Translations under genes and position numbers: made by a program
In this document: positions 33,431-45,596 of the stretch, in pieces
Layout of the letters: each line of letters opens with the position of its first letter
How positions within the stretch are numbered: the stretch's first letter is position 1
DNA from: Fallopia convolvulus
Lineage: Eukaryota > Streptophyta > Magnoliopsida > Caryophyllales > Polygonaceae
Length of the DNA stretch: 64,000 nt
NCBI GenBank assembly: GCA_964016875.1
Contig: OZ024719.1
Span: 25,611,877-25,675,876, forward strand
Reading direction: 5' to 3'
Notes under the pieces: generated by a model
The model's database searches: none
What the model saw: only the letters and a program-made list of their open reading frames with translations
Told to the model about the DNA's origin: nothing

Positions 33431-34559
33431 TATCTGCAACAAGTAATCACAACCACCCTTCACGCCTCTTCACAGACAAGGCTACACCATCGCATTAGGA
33501 AATGAACATCGGAGAAGGAAGAACTCGCAGGAACTTGAAAACAACGAGAACCTTGAACCTTTCTCTCTCTCGCTCTCTAACTTTGGTGGAATGAGAAGAA
33601 TCGGATTGAAGCTCTAACAACGCACAGGAGAACAACTACATTTTATATGGAACACAAGGGTGTCTCATTTAAGATGACACGCGAAGCCCCATTTAAGGAA
33701 ATGGGTCGAGTCTTTGCCTTTGTCAAATACCTTTGTATTGAGCACCATGGGTTATGGGGACGAGCATCCCAACTGGGCTTCCTCGATAACTCAAGTTCTA
33801 TTATTTGTCAAAGTCTAAAAAAAAAGGTCTAAACATATGATTCCTTTATAAAATTAGAAAATCATATTTATAAGTTATTATTGTTACATAATTAAATTGA
33901 AGTACGTTTTTCTTAAGTCTATCAAGTGCATCATCCTAATTATGGTGTGGGTGCCTCCAAATCCTATATGCATCTTTATTAATGTATGCTATTATGCCAT
34001 TAAAACAAGATTACTTCCACAATTTCTATTTTTTTTTATAACTTCTCCATCCTTGATTGGTTCATATCACGTATCCTATTCTGATCCCACCGAATTATCA
34101 TTAATTACTCGTCATCCCAGCCCCTCTAATGTTTTTTTAAAAAAAAGTCTAGCTTTATAGCTCCACCCCACAATACTGCGTAGTAAAGTTGGTGAAGAAA
34201 AGTTCACTATGGATTGGACATCCACAATCCAGGATATTCGTGGGCATCTCAATTAAGAAAATTGATAGACCAGATAATATATAATAATCACTTAACATGA
34301 ACTTGAATTTGGATTCATGGAGGCTGACTCATTGTACGCAATCTCTCAATAATATATTGATATAGATGTCAATCAAAATGTCAACATTGCTTACTTTCTT
34401 TGTTACAAACTTTTTTTTTTTTGAGAAGTGCTTTACAAACATAAAATACAACGTCCCAAATACATGTTGATAAATGAATGTTAGATCCGGCTAATTAAAT
34501 ATAACCTAAATGATATCTTTTTATGTTCGGGGCAAACAAGTTAAAAATGAATTCAGAAA
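33431..34559. other. AT-rich DNA, no gene seen
   Basis: 33431-33830 may still belong to the LTR-like fragment (CT-rich track TTTCTCTCTCTCGCTCTC at about 33561-33578). Beyond that there is only AT-rich sequence with a T-run (34411-34421). No protein domain or RNA recognised. Confidence 0.4.
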
Positions 34560-35560
34560 GCTTACTAAGGTGTTTGGAGAAAAACGCATGTGTATTATGT
34601 GGGTACGTAAAACCCCTTTCGATCCATTGACTTGAATTCTCAGGTTAATTAGAAGGTGGATTCCGACTTTTAAATGTGAAATAGTTAAAAATCCGACACA
34701 ACTTGTATTTAGGGTCGGCCTATCAGAATTTAAAATGTATCAAACATGTTTGATTCGGGTTCGTTTTCCCTATTAAAAACGATTTTATAACCAAAAGAGA
34801 ATGAGATGTTAATAACCCGTAAAAATATGGGCTCCTTATAAAGAGATTGATATGCTAGACTCGTCAGAAATCATTGGAATAAAAGTGTGTGCTCTTCCCA
34901 CATTGGAAAACCCATAGAAATTTTTAGGCTGAAAGGTAGATCCAAATACTACATGTAAAAAATGGTTGGAAACTGGACACGTCACCAGTCAATATCGTGC
35001 CCCAAAAGCTCTACATAGTATCAGAGTAGGTTCAGTCTTGGGTCCGTTACTCCAGGCTTCGAGTTAGCTATAAGAGAATGATATGCTCCTCGTTGATCTT
35101 GGGCTAGCTATAAAAGAGAATGAGATGTTAGATCCGTCTTCAAGTGTTACACTTGAGGAGGTGTGTTGGGATAAAAACTGGGTACACTTCTGACATTGGA
35201 AAAACCATAATAAAAATACTAGCATACAAGTAAGATGAAACTTCAATCCATTTGCTTAAATTTTTGTGTTGAAAGGTGGATCCTAATATTCTATGTAAAA
35301 AAAGGTTAGAAACCCGACTAGTCACCCCTCTAATATCAGCCCCCGAAAAATCTAAAGAAACAACAAAAAAATGTTCGAGTGCTAATTAAGTCATGTTAGT
35401 TAACACTTGAGAGGAACGTTGAGAGAAAAATGCATGTGTTACGGGGTGAAATCCCTACCCATTAGCTTAAGCTTTTGAGCTAGAATGTGGATTTCGGCGT
35501 TATATGTGAAATGGATAAAAACTCGATACACATCCTGTTTGATATCTGTCCATCAAAATT
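34560..35560. repeat. Degenerate short repeat units, LTR-like
   Basis: Phrases such as GGGATAAAAACTGGGTACAC, CCCACATTGGAAAA, GAAAGGTGGATCC and ATTCTATGTAAAAAA recur in three diverged copies (about 34600-34760, 34860-34990 and 35160-35340). The pattern fits old, small LTR-type repeats, but no TG/CA ends or target duplications could be fixed. I do not assign a family. Confidence 0.4.
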
Positions 35561-35637
35561 TGACATAAGAGTGTCTTTGGAATTTATGAACCACTATATT
35601 TAATGTATTAAATTATATTAAATTTATTTAATAGGTG

Positions 35638-36047
35638 TGTTTGAGCCAAAATTTACCAAAAGGAAAACTTTGACCTAAATCGGGCCTTGATCGAATAAAC
35701 TGAAAAGAATATGGATGAAAACATATTCTTATTGATGTAGATATCACAAGAAGTCGTATGAATCAAGCGTGTCTTACCCCTAAGGGTTACATCGACTTAT
35801 ATAGCCCCCAAGAACATATTCTATCTTAATCGAAGATATAATCTTATCTCTAACTAACAAATCTTTGCTTATTTCTATCTTATAACAGATAAAATCTTGA
35901 AAGAAATCTATCTCGTAACGAACATATCTCGGACCCTCTATCCTCCAACCGACTTAATCAACCTCGAAGATCTTCCGTAGCTTTAGACGTGTTGGAGATT
36001 TCCTGACTATGGGATGACGCTTCTTTGCCTAAAATCTGGATCCAACA
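35638..36047 (-). mobile_element. Solo LTR, 410 bp, target duplication AGGTG
   Basis: Starts TGTTTGAGCC, ends GGATCCAACA and is flanked by the perfect 5-bp repeat AGGTG (35633-35637 and 36048-36052). A minus-strand TATA box (GGCTATATAAGTCG, about 35793-35806) suggests minus orientation. No internal region is attached, so this is the product of LTR-LTR recombination. Confidence 0.82.
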
Positions 36048-36052
36048 AGGTG

Positions 36053-38976
36053 TATAATATACGGTAATACAAACGCAATCTAAAAGAGGTTTGTTAATTT
36101 GTTCACACGGGACATCAAGAGGTTTGTTGTCTTGAGCAAATTGTGTAGGCTAAAGACAAGCGCGCAGTTGCCAATTGCCAATCATTTGGTTTACCCATTC
36201 CATATGCGAGTTTGGGCCGGGCCTAATTCAAAATTTTGTCTAGATGTCCCGAGTCGGACGTAGCCCAACCCACTTATATCAGTCAAGGGCATTGTCTATA
36301 CTTGCTCATGAATGAGTGTTGGGTTGTCCGCAGGATCAGCTTACGATTAAATTCCAATAAAAATAAGAAAATTTCTTTTGGTGTCTCTAAGGTTTTGCCT
36401 TTTCCTTTTGGTGCCCAAGAATAAAACTTATTCCTTTTGGCACCCCTGAGGTCTTACTTTTCTCGTTGACGTCCCTATCCGGTTCAAATTAGTTAATTTA
36501 AAACTTATCAATATGTTCATCACCCATAAATTTGTAGGCTTCCACTCTTAAAACACTTAAATTCATAACCAAACTACATCAATTTGATTTTTTGAACAAT
36601 TTTGTAAACAACCCCTTAAAATAATGCGGGTCAGGCCAAGCCCGTCGGCCTGTCCAAATCAAACAATCTGTCCAAACCCGCCCACTTTATAATACGGGCA
36701 GGGCAGAATGGATCAAACTCATTATCTTAATCCGCCCTTATTTGCAGGCGGATTGGGCAGGTCGAGCAGGCCGACCCATGTTGGACAGGTCTAGACCTGG
36801 CTTGAGATTTAATTCCTACGTTGAGCTATTGGGCCATTTGCGGATGACTTGGGCCTTCTTTTGTCTAAGGCCCAAACTTAATCGTCGAGTAACTAAAACA
36901 ATATTTTTGGAAGGGATTGACAATAATACATGAAAGCCTATTGAAAAAACAAAAGCGAAAGAAACTAAATAGTGACAAGAGATTTGTTCAACATGTCATG
37001 TGTATACAACAACAATTGACATGTTGGGTTGCATGATTGGAAGAAACGTGTTGGTCTGATTGTATCCCAAGTTTTAAGCTGCTGCCTAAATCTGCCCAAC
37101 TCGGTTTGTTGTTTGTTTGGTTTAATCCCCTGGGGTACACTTCCAATTTTCTATAACAATAAAATCCACCATGTTATACTCCATACTCACAATCAAGACC
37201 TCCATAACCCACACACATCCTTGTTGGGTAACAAGATATAACAAGGTTCATCATCGGCGCCATACAATTACAATACTTCCTAATCCAATAACATATAATT
37301 GAGCAGCTTTGGACCAACTCAAACATTTTTTCTGAAATAATCACGTTGAAGATTTCACTAGCTGAATATTCACGAGCTTTGATTATTGTGGATTAATGTT
37401 AAAATGGACGATTTTGTTGTTGTTGGAATTATCATCCAATAAAACGAACTACGTACAGCTTGGCCCCAAATCTTACATGAGTCAGGAATTAATAAACTAG
37501 GTGGTTGGTGGTGTTGTCATAATTGTCATGTTATAACATGTTTACTATGAATATTACCAAGGGAAATTGCAAAATATATCCTCATTGTATTGTAGTTGAT
37601 TTGTTCATCCTTTGCCTAGGCTACATGAAAAATACGAAAATGGGAAATAGAAATAATATAGGCACGAAATGCTGTTCTAAATGAGTTTTGGGTAACATAA
37701 GTACGTTTTAACTGTTGCAATTGATTGAAAAATTCAGCAACTCTTGAAGTTATGGTGCTTATCAGCGTACGATTTTTTGTCCGAGCTAGTGATTAGAGCT
37801 CCAAAGGAAGTTAATTTATTACATGACTACTCGTCGATAAGTCACATGTGTTGCTTAACTAGGCAGTAGGATTAGAAATTTAGAAGCAATTCAAATTTAT
37901 TGCTCCCTTTAATTATTTAGCCTAAATAAGTAGTGTTAAAATTGTTAGAAATTAAAATTGATATTGTAAGATGTTGTTATTCTTGTAAATTTAAAAACTT
38001 CATGATGAATGTTGTTTTATAAATTTTAGACAACAATAATTTGTGTAATATAGCCATTTCTTTTTTTTTTTTCTTTTTTCTTTTGGTAAAGGACACTGTC
38101 CATGAAAATCGAATGGAATCGGAGACCTCTAGGTACTACCCTTGAAGGTTTAACCGCTTGACTAAATGCACGAAGGCTAATATAGTCATTTCTAGTTATA
38201 AATTTTGAACAACAATTTATATAAGAATTAAAGCTTCTAGTATAAATTCGTTTTTTAAAAAATATTTCTAAATAGACTTATTAGCTGGATAATTAAAGGA
38301 TCACCAAAGGTCGTTTAGGTAGTTGTAGTCTTCGACACTTTAATAGAGCTAGCAGCTGTACGAGAATTCCAAACCTTTAGCCAACTATTTTTCACACACT
38401 TTGATTGGTTCAGTTTTCTTATTTGAAAAATTGTGTGGCCCTTGCTTGTGTTTTCAGAGGCTTATAACTCAAGATCAAAATTGTATGACCCAAGAAACAT
38501 TGACACCCGTTCACATTTACCAACCAATGTCCTTTTTTCAAACAGAATCAAGCTCTTGTATATGTTTCTATGCTTACATTTTCACATTAGTCTTACCAAG
38601 AAACATGGACACACATTGTACTATAAATAGTCTATGCTTACAATTTCACATTAGTCCTACCTAATTTAATACCCAGAAATAAAATACAAAAAAAAAATTA
38701 AAATAAAGCTTAGCATGATATATAACCACCAAACTCAGCCTCTCTACAACACTTGCTTGAAAGGTTATACTATTAGATAAGGGAAAATATTTACATCCAC
38801 TATCATGCAGACAATCCCATGACAATAATTCATGATGCATCTTCAGTCACAGTTTACAGTACTACCTTTTAAGTTTCAAATTTCAAGCAAGTAGATGCTG
38901 AATACACATCCAAATTTGTGGGAAATAGAATCCCATTCGACCACAAATTTTGAATGAATTATACCAAACTTCACCC
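36053..38976. other. Intergenic DNA downstream of the GGPP synthase gene
   Basis: No gene, RNA or bounded transposon recognised on either strand. Contains the paired phrases CCTTTTCCTTTTGGTGCCC and TATTCCTTTTGGCACCCC (about 36400-36450), poly-T at 38061-38072, and scattered AT-rich sequence. All ORFs are short and featureless. Confidence 0.45.
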
Positions 38977-38982
38977 TTTATT
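38977..38982 (-). terminator. Candidate polyadenylation signal for GGPP synthase
   Basis: The minus strand reads AATAAA 257 nt beyond the stop codon, a plausible 3' UTR length. No transcript data are available, so this is a position-based guess. Confidence 0.35.
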
Positions 38983-39238
38983 GAAACTGATTTACCCCAT
39001 TCCCTACTTTACACTTGCACTCATATTCAGTCATCATCCTCCCTTGCAAATTGAGATATATTGCTAGTAAAAGTATAATTCCAAACCAAATACATTTCAA
39101 TGTGACTCTGCTATTTGTTGTCATCTGTAACAAGGAAATCTCATCCAGCATCAACAAACATTGAAAGTAGTAGAATTGTAAGACATTTCAAATACAAAGT
39201 ATTATCAAATCAATTTTCTCTACCTCTAACAAGCAAGC

Positions 39239-40411
39239 CTAATTCTGCCTATATGCTATGTAATCAGCTAATGCAAGCAAAGGTGCAGCCTTGTGCTGAT
39301 CAAACACCTCAAGCTGATTCTTCGCCTCCTTGTTCAACTCCTCGGCAAACTCCCGCGATTTATCGATCCCAATCAGCTTCGGATACGTCACCTTATCCGC
39401 CAGTAGATCCTTTCCAGCTGTCTTTCCGAGCTCCTCGGAAGACTTGGTGACATCCAAGATGTCATCCACCACCTGGAATAGCAACCCGATGCAGCGGGCG
39501 AACTTCCTCAGCCTCTCCACCTCATCGTCTTGGCCGCCGCCCAAGATCGCCCCCAGAACCACCGCGGCTTCCAGAAGCTTCGCCGTCTTGTGGACGTGGA
39601 TGAACTCCAATGTGTCGAGCCCGACGTTCTCTGCGCCCTCGGAGTGGAGATCGACGACTTGGCCGGCGACAAGGCCCTCGGCGCCGATGGCCTGGGCGAG
39701 CTCCCCGACGGCGCGGAGGATGCGGGAGGGGGAGACGCCGGGGGTGGAGGTGGCGATGTGCTCGAAGGCGAAGGCGAGGAGGGCGTCGCCGGCGAGGAGA
39801 GCGACGTCCTCGCCGAAGACCTTGTGGTTGGTGGGCTTGCCCCGGCGGAGGTCGTCGTTGTCCATGCAGGGGAGGTCGTCGTGGATGAGGGACATGGTGT
39901 GGATCATCTCGACGGCGCAGGCGGCGGCCATGGAGGAGGACTGGGCGCCGCCGACGAGCTCGCAGGCGGCGATGCAGAGGACGGGGCGGACGCGCTTGCC
40001 GCCGGCGAGGAGGGAGTAGCGCATGGCCTCGTGGATCTCGGGCGGGTGCTTGAGGGAGACGGCCGCATCTAGGGCTTGGTTCACCGAATTGGCTCGATCG
40101 ATCATGTAGGTCTTGAAATTGAACGCGGCTGGAGCGGAATCGGCGGGGATTTGGGGATTTTCTCCCGGAGAGTCGATCTTCTCTTGCTTTGTGAGAATCG
40201 CAGAGACTTGGATTCGAGAAGCAGAGGGGGAGGAGGAAGAAGAGGACACAGGCATTGTTGAGAAGGGGGATTTGAGATTTCTCCCCTTTACATTTTGGGA
40301 GCAAAAGCGAAAGACAAGGGGATTTGAGGAAGAAGATCTAGATCTGCCGCCCTCATGAGTAAGGGGCATCGAACGTGTCTGAATCATTGAACCCAGATTC
40401 ACGCAGCTCAT
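39239..40411 (-). CDS. GGPPS: Geranylgeranyl diphosphate synthase, plastid-targeted, intronless
   Basis: Makes the C20 precursor geranylgeranyl diphosphate from isopentenyl and allylic diphosphates, feeding carotenoids, chlorophyll phytyl chains, gibberellins and diterpenes. 390 residues from ATG 40411; an in-frame ATG 34 codons upstream (40513) is open, but the shorter start gives the usual length for plant plastid GGPPS. Residues 1-85 are Ser/Thr/Arg rich and acidic-poor, a typical transit peptide. Catalytic features: GGKRVRP (137-143), first Asp-rich motif DDLPCMD (178-184) with the x4 spacing of plant type II enzymes, and second Asp-rich motif DDILD (316-320). A CIAAC motif (146-150) matches the CxxxC interaction motif of plant GGPPS. 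GC-rich codon use contrasts with the AT-rich surroundings. No stops or frameshifts; it looks functional. Absence of introns is normal for this subfamily. Confidence 0.95.
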   Translation of the reverse strand: MSCVNLGSMIQTRSMPLTHEGGRSRSSSSNPLVFRFCSQNVKGRNLKSPFSTMPVSSSSSSPSASRIQVSAILTKQEKIDSPGENPQIPADSAPAAFNFKTYMIDRANSVNQALDAAVSLKHPPEIHEAMRYSLLAGGKRVRPVLCIAACELVGGAQSSSMAAACAVEMIHTMSLIHDDLPCMDNDDLRRGKPTNHKVFGEDVALLAGDALLAFAFEHIATSTPGVSPSRILRAVGELAQAIGAEGLVAGQVVDLHSEGAENVGLDTLEFIHVHKTAKLLEAAVVLGAILGGGQDDEVERLRKFARCIGLLFQVVDDILDVTKSSEELGKTAGKDLLADKVTYPKLIGIDKSREFAEELNKEAKNQLEVFDQHKAAPLLALADYIAYRQN

Positions 40412-40794
40412 TTTTCTTTTTCCTTCTCCTTTGAAATTTACACAACCCAAGAAGAGAGGCTCGCACACTGCACACACAGACACCAACCAAATCGCAAACT
40501 TGCAAATGAGCAAAAGTCACGCAAACACAAGACAATATTCAATCGGCATTCAGGAGTCAGGAAATGCAATCGAATTGACGGCGAATAATGTTGACAGGGT
40601 TTATGAATGAATTGTTCTCAACTAAGAAGCCATAGCGATTGAAACCTCGCAGAATTCAAAGGAGATGAGTGTGGAATTGGAATTGGAGGAGAAGATTAGA
40701 GAACCAACGCTCCGAATGGTGGAAAGAGCGGAAGAGGATAGGGTTTTGGATTTCCACGGCCTTCCTTCCCTTTTTACAAACGTACCTGCCTTTT

Positions 40795-40803
40795 CTTTTA
40801 TAG
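40795..40803 (-). promoter_or_regulatory. Candidate TATA box of the GGPP synthase gene
   Basis: The minus strand reads CTATAAAAG 384 nt upstream of the chosen ATG, with no other TATA-like element closer. It implies a 5' UTR of roughly 350 nt, long but plausible. Confidence 0.5.
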
Positions 40804-41434
40804 ATTATTATTCAGCTTAATTACAAAAAAAATCCCTACCGTTTTCATTTTCATATCCAACTAATTATTGTAAATGTCAAATCCAAAAATACATGTATTT
40901 TTCTTTAAAAAAATTGGTCAGAAAAATTTAATTTTGTATTTAAAACGTGTATTGTGCTAGTGTGCTAGTGTGCTAGTGTGTTGTATTTAATATGTTACAA
41001 ACAATCACGAATATTCAGCAAACATATTAGATTAAATATTTACTCCGTATAATTTAAACTAATTGTCGGATATAGACAATTGAATTAAACCTGAGATTTT
41101 TTTTCAAACCTTATTTAAAATGATATACCTAAAGTGATTTATCAAATCTGTCTCTTAAATAAGAGACTTAAAATAGGAAGATTTTATTTGATTATATGTA
41201 ATTAGAGTTTTTTTATATAATTAGTATCACATATATTGTGAATCAATTCAATTTATGTAAGAGAATCTTTCTTATGCTTAAGAAAAAAAATTATATCTAT
41301 AAATTTATATCTATGAGATTTGATTCTTTATATGGTATTTTATGTAATTGATACCTTATACTTCGTAAAAATTATCATTTGATAGGACTAGGTGTATTAA
41401 ATATTATATTATTAGATACTAATACCAATAACAA
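40804..41434. other. AT-rich upstream region of the GGPP synthase gene
   Basis: No coding sequence. A three-copy microsatellite of GTGTGCTA lies at about 40955-40982. Proximal promoter elements cannot be assigned from sequence alone. Confidence 0.4.
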
Positions 41435-43026
41435 TCTACTATCTACTATATATATAAAAGCAATAAGGTTTGGAGCCTCCACGTTGCGCCACCTCAGCTT
41501 TTTTCACGTGTCGTTTCGATAATACGCCACCTTGGATTTTTCCACATGTCACATTTTCCTTAAGCCATGTCATTATATTTTTTACACGTCATATTATAGT
41601 TTGCCATATCATTAACATGTCATATTTAACTATAATTAATAAATAATAAATAATTCAAATAAAAAACTACAATGATTATATATGACAATTTATAACAAAA
41701 TCAAGAAGAATTTTAGGTAATTTATGTACAACCACTATATCAAGCCATATCAATATATATTCTTTCCAACTTTTCAATTAAATAACGAATTGGAAATTAC
41801 AAAAGAGTATATTTGTTTGATTGAATTCATAATTTTTATAATAACATTTGATTTTATATGTGAAATATCTTCTTACTACATTTTTTCAAATTTTAAACTT
41901 AATAACCTAAATTTAATTTGTTTTATTTGATTTTAAAAAACAAAATAATTTTTATACATATTACGGGCAACAAATTATTTACATTAAATTTTATACTATA
42001 TTTTTATTTATTAATATCTTTTTTTATAGTACATCTAAAAAATATCGAGTCATAGTCGTACATGGCACGACGGGGTCAACTAAAGTCACCACATTGCGCC
42101 ACCTAAGATTTTCCTATGTGTCGTTCCTACGTTAAGCCACCTAGGATTTCGCCACATAGGATTTTTTATTTGGAAACTCATATATCTTGATATTATTGTA
42201 GGATAATATAGAAATAGGATAAATTAATCCAGGAGATATTCTATCTAAAATAAAGATGTTATCTATTATATATAAGGAATTAGGATAGATCTAAAGATTT
42301 TATCTAAAATTAAAATATATTATAGAACATTAAGTATTATATATTAAGATAGTTATATTAATTTAGTTTTTTCAATTAAATTTCTATCTATTTATATGAA
42401 AAAAATTAAATTCGAATTTTATTTAAAATTAAAGAAAATTATTTTATCTTTATTATTTTATTTATTTATGTAAAAAATTTATCTTAAATAAAATTTTGAT
42501 AAAAATAGAACTTTCAATCTAGATAATTACTTGCCTAAATTAACTTTTGATAATGAAAAAATATGTTATCTTTTCCTTAATTTTTTTTGAATTATTCATG
42601 TAAATATAAATGATTTTCTTATCATTAAAGAAAAGTCATTCTTTATTTATATTTTTTCATTGTTCATATTAAGTATATTTTTATCTTTTTATTTAAAAAG
42701 TCATTGAATTTGATAAAAAAAAATTACAAGAATTTAGATAATTTTTATCTTTTTATTTAAATTGTAAAATATTTTTAAAATTAAATAATTCTAATTCAAA
42801 TAAGTTTTATTTATATTTTTGCATAAATAAATTATAATTAAGCCATCAAAATTATAATGGGCTAACCTTAATAATTTTGGCCCCGTTTCACATGACACTA
42901 ATTGTAAAACTTTATATAACTTTTTTTCTAATAAATAATTTTTTATATTAAATTAAAATCATGTTCATTAAATAAATTAAGTATTAAAAATCATGTAGTT
43001 GTGCATGACACGACGGGTATAACTAG
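41435..43026 (+). mobile_element. Helitron-like element, non-autonomous
   Basis: Starts A|TCTACTATCTACTATATATATAAAAGC and ends GGGTATAACTAG|T, giving the TC...CTAG termini and A/T insertion context of plant Helitrons. A weak five-pair stem (TTGTG/CACGA) precedes the 3' end. An internal block near 42060-42110 (GCACGACGGGG, then a second TTGCGCCACCTAAG) repeats end and start sequences, so it may consist of two fused units. No Rep/helicase ORF; the interior is very AT-rich. Confidence 0.6.
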
Positions 43027-44895
43027 TATATATAAAAGCAATAAGGTTTGGAGCCTTCTCATTACGCCACCTAGGATTTCGCCACATGTCGATCCTATAT
43101 TAAGCCACCTCATATTTTTACACGTGTCATTTTCTTATAATTTAGACGTCTTTATAAATATCCATGTCATAGTCCACATGTCAAAAAATTTCCATATCAC
43201 TCATATATTATGTACACATCATATTGCCACATAATCTACAAATATCAATCAATTTTTTATTTTTTTTATATTGGATTACAATAATGTTTTTTTGGAAATT
43301 TATTTACATATAAAAAATATTTTTTACCATATATTAATGATCCTAACAACTCTCCAATATAATCTACCAAAAAAACTCATATAAATATATACCGAGATCT
43401 TATCCTATAATATATACCGAGATCTTATCCTATAATGTCTTATTTGCTAATCCATATTAAATGTCCCATTATTTACATTTTTGTTATTAAAATCTTTAAT
43501 TTAGAATTATTCTTTTTTTGACAATTTATATAAATCACCAATTCACAAACATGTGCAATTGTTATTGATGGTCCGACGGAGTAGATTCCACCAGAGAATG
43601 AGGAAGTCTAGATTCCACCAATTCAGATTAGGTCCACATTCTCTCTCCATATCTCATAAAAGGTAATTTCTAATTTATCTCACCATATATGTTCCCGTTA
43701 GTTTTCAAGAAAGAGGAAAACGGTTTCATTCTATTCCGTTCAGATCAAAGGTTCTCTCAACCGTCTTCTAAATTTCGTAATCTCTTCGTCGTATTTTTTT
43801 GTCATCAGAACGCAACTTCTCTATTATATTGGACCATCAATAATAATTTTTCTTTAGAGTTCGGTGGAATCTACTCCGTCGGTTCCGTTCATATCTAAGA
43901 ATAATATGCCCAAAAAGTCATCACGGTTGTTGTCGCGGGATAAGCCATCGTTGCTAGAGATGCCGGAGAAGTCTAGACAGCCATCGCAGAGAATGAGGAT
44001 GATTGTATATTCGAACTAGTGCAATTGCAGATTTAAAAGGTTCTTTGTTGTTGACTAGTTCTTTGAATTTGTTGTAGGTTCAAACTGTTCGAAAGTAGAC
44101 AAACATGTTGATGAGGTTGATTTTTTGTTGTACCAGAGAATGAGGAAGATGAACATTCATTTACATTGTTAATATGTTCGATATTTGTAATTAGATATTC
44201 GAGTTTTTGTGTACACATGTTCAAAACTATGAAATTAATATTTAGATATATTGTATACATGTTAAGTATTGTGAGTTTATTATTCCAATATTTTGTATAC
44301 ATGTTCGAGATTGTGTACTTATTATATACATATTTGAGTTCTTTTGTACACGTGTTCAAAACTATGAAGTTAATATTGAGATATATTGTGCATATGTTTG
44401 AGATTTTGTACTTAATATTTAGATACATTACATACATATTCGAGTTCTTTTGTACACATGTTGAAAATTGTATACTTAATATTCGACTTCATACTTTGTT
44501 TTGTTCAAGATATACAATCAGATATTCAAATATAATTATATACATGACTCCTACAATGGCACATTCGAGAATGTATTCTTAAAATTCGTTTACACATATT
44601 AGTTTGTTCAATGTTTCAACTAACATATTCAGATATAAACAAATGGCTTCTGCAACGACATATTCGAGAATGTGTTCTTAATATTCGTTTACATGTATTG
44701 CTTTGTTCAATATTTAAACTAACATATTTAGACCCAAAATCAAATATACTACAATTCGAGAATTGTATTCTTTTTTTTTTTGCATGGAAGGACTCAAGTG
44801 CAGGTCGTTGGAGACGAGGCCATTAGCATGGGACTGCAATAGAATTGTAGCTATTTAAGAATTGATATTTAAAAAAAATCTTACATATTATCTTA
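43027..44895. repeat. Helitron-like start followed by repeat-rich AT DNA
   Basis: From 43027 the sequence TATATATAAAAGCAATAAGGTTTGGAGCC repeats the 5' part of the preceding Helitron-like unit; its 3' end was not found. A 24-bp tandem duplication (ATACCGAGATCTTATCCTAT) lies at about 43387-43436. A perfect 20-bp inverted repeat (43573-43592 with 43863-43882) flanks 270 bp. At 44200-44780 degenerate direct repeats have periods of roughly 130 bp (GTACACATGTTCAAAACTATG word) and about 103 bp (CATATTCGAGAATGTGTTCTT word). A 134-codon minus ORF here is a by-product of these repeats. Confidence 0.5.
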
Positions 44896-44990
44896 TCTTA
44901 ACAACTATAAAAGTTGTCCCTCTATATCCAATAAATGCTCATTATTTAATAATAATTTCCACCACTATTAAATTGCAACAAACATCTTAA
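44896..44990 (+). mobile_element. Truncated 5' end of the TCTTAACAAC Helitron family
   Basis: 95 bp matching the first ~95 bp of the two full copies that follow, then cut off at TCTTAA|TCTTAAC where the next copy begins. Confidence 0.7.
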
Positions 44991-45593
44991 TCTTAACAAC
45001 TATAAAAGTTGTCCCTCTATATCCAATAAATGCTCATTCTTTAATAATAATTTTTACCACTATTAAATTGCAAAAAATATATAAAAATTTTTTTGAAGAA
45101 AATTAAATAAATACTTACAATATTTTATTCATCTTTTAAGGGTTTCAAATTTGCTTATTTCAAAATAAAATAACATAATGAACATTACTTATGTTTTAGA
45201 AAGTAAATGAAGCATACAATACTGTTATCAATTACTCACAAATTTATATGTACGAGAATCGCATTATTCTAAATCGAAAAAAAGTTTAAAAAAAACCTAA
45301 ATTGGCAATAGTTTAAGTATAAAAAGTGAAATTAATGCTAGGACTGTCAAATTAGGACGTGGAAGAAATTCATGTATCTTAAATTAGTATGCACTGATTA
45401 AAAGATTGAATAATTTATATATGTATATTTTTAATTTTTTAATTTTTTTGTTCACAATCAATTATAATATTTCATTACAAATTAATTAACATGCGTAATC
45501 ACATTTTATGATATCTAAAAACTCGAATATTAAAAAAATAACAAACATGTGATATAAACTCTGTCTCGTCCAATGGACGAGTTAACACTCTAG
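44991..45593 (+). mobile_element. Non-autonomous Helitron copy 1 (603 bp)
   Basis: 5' end A|TCTTAACAACTATAAAAG. 3' end with a perfect 7-bp stem CTCGTCC-AAT-GGACGAG (45565-45581) followed by TTAACACTCTAG|T. TC start, hairpin about 10 nt from a CTAG end, and insertion between A and T are the diagnostic Helitron features. No coding capacity. Confidence 0.85.
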
Positions 45594-45596
45594 TTT

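Noticed and set aside
34560..35560. Cassandra-type TRIM (5S RNA in a short LTR)
   Set aside because: No 5S RNA-like promoter or conserved sequence was found; only degenerate LTR-like phrases.
36379..36460. Short tandem gene fragments from the repeated CCTTTTGGTGCCC phrase
   Set aside because: Only two imperfect copies without coding continuity; treated as background repeat.
39530..40304. Long ORFs (up to 260 codons) in other frames of the GGPP synthase gene
   Set aside because: They follow from the GC-rich third positions of the real gene, are rich in G/A or R/P, have no domain, and overlap an intact conserved CDS.
40411..40513. Upstream ATG (40513) as the GGPP synthase start
   Set aside because: It would add 34 residues (C/V/F-rich) before an otherwise typical transit peptide; the downstream ATG gives normal family length. 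It remains possible.
44033..44582. 134- and 138-codon ORFs on opposite strands
   Set aside because: Both are generated by AT-rich degenerate tandem repeats and have low-complexity I/Y/N composition.
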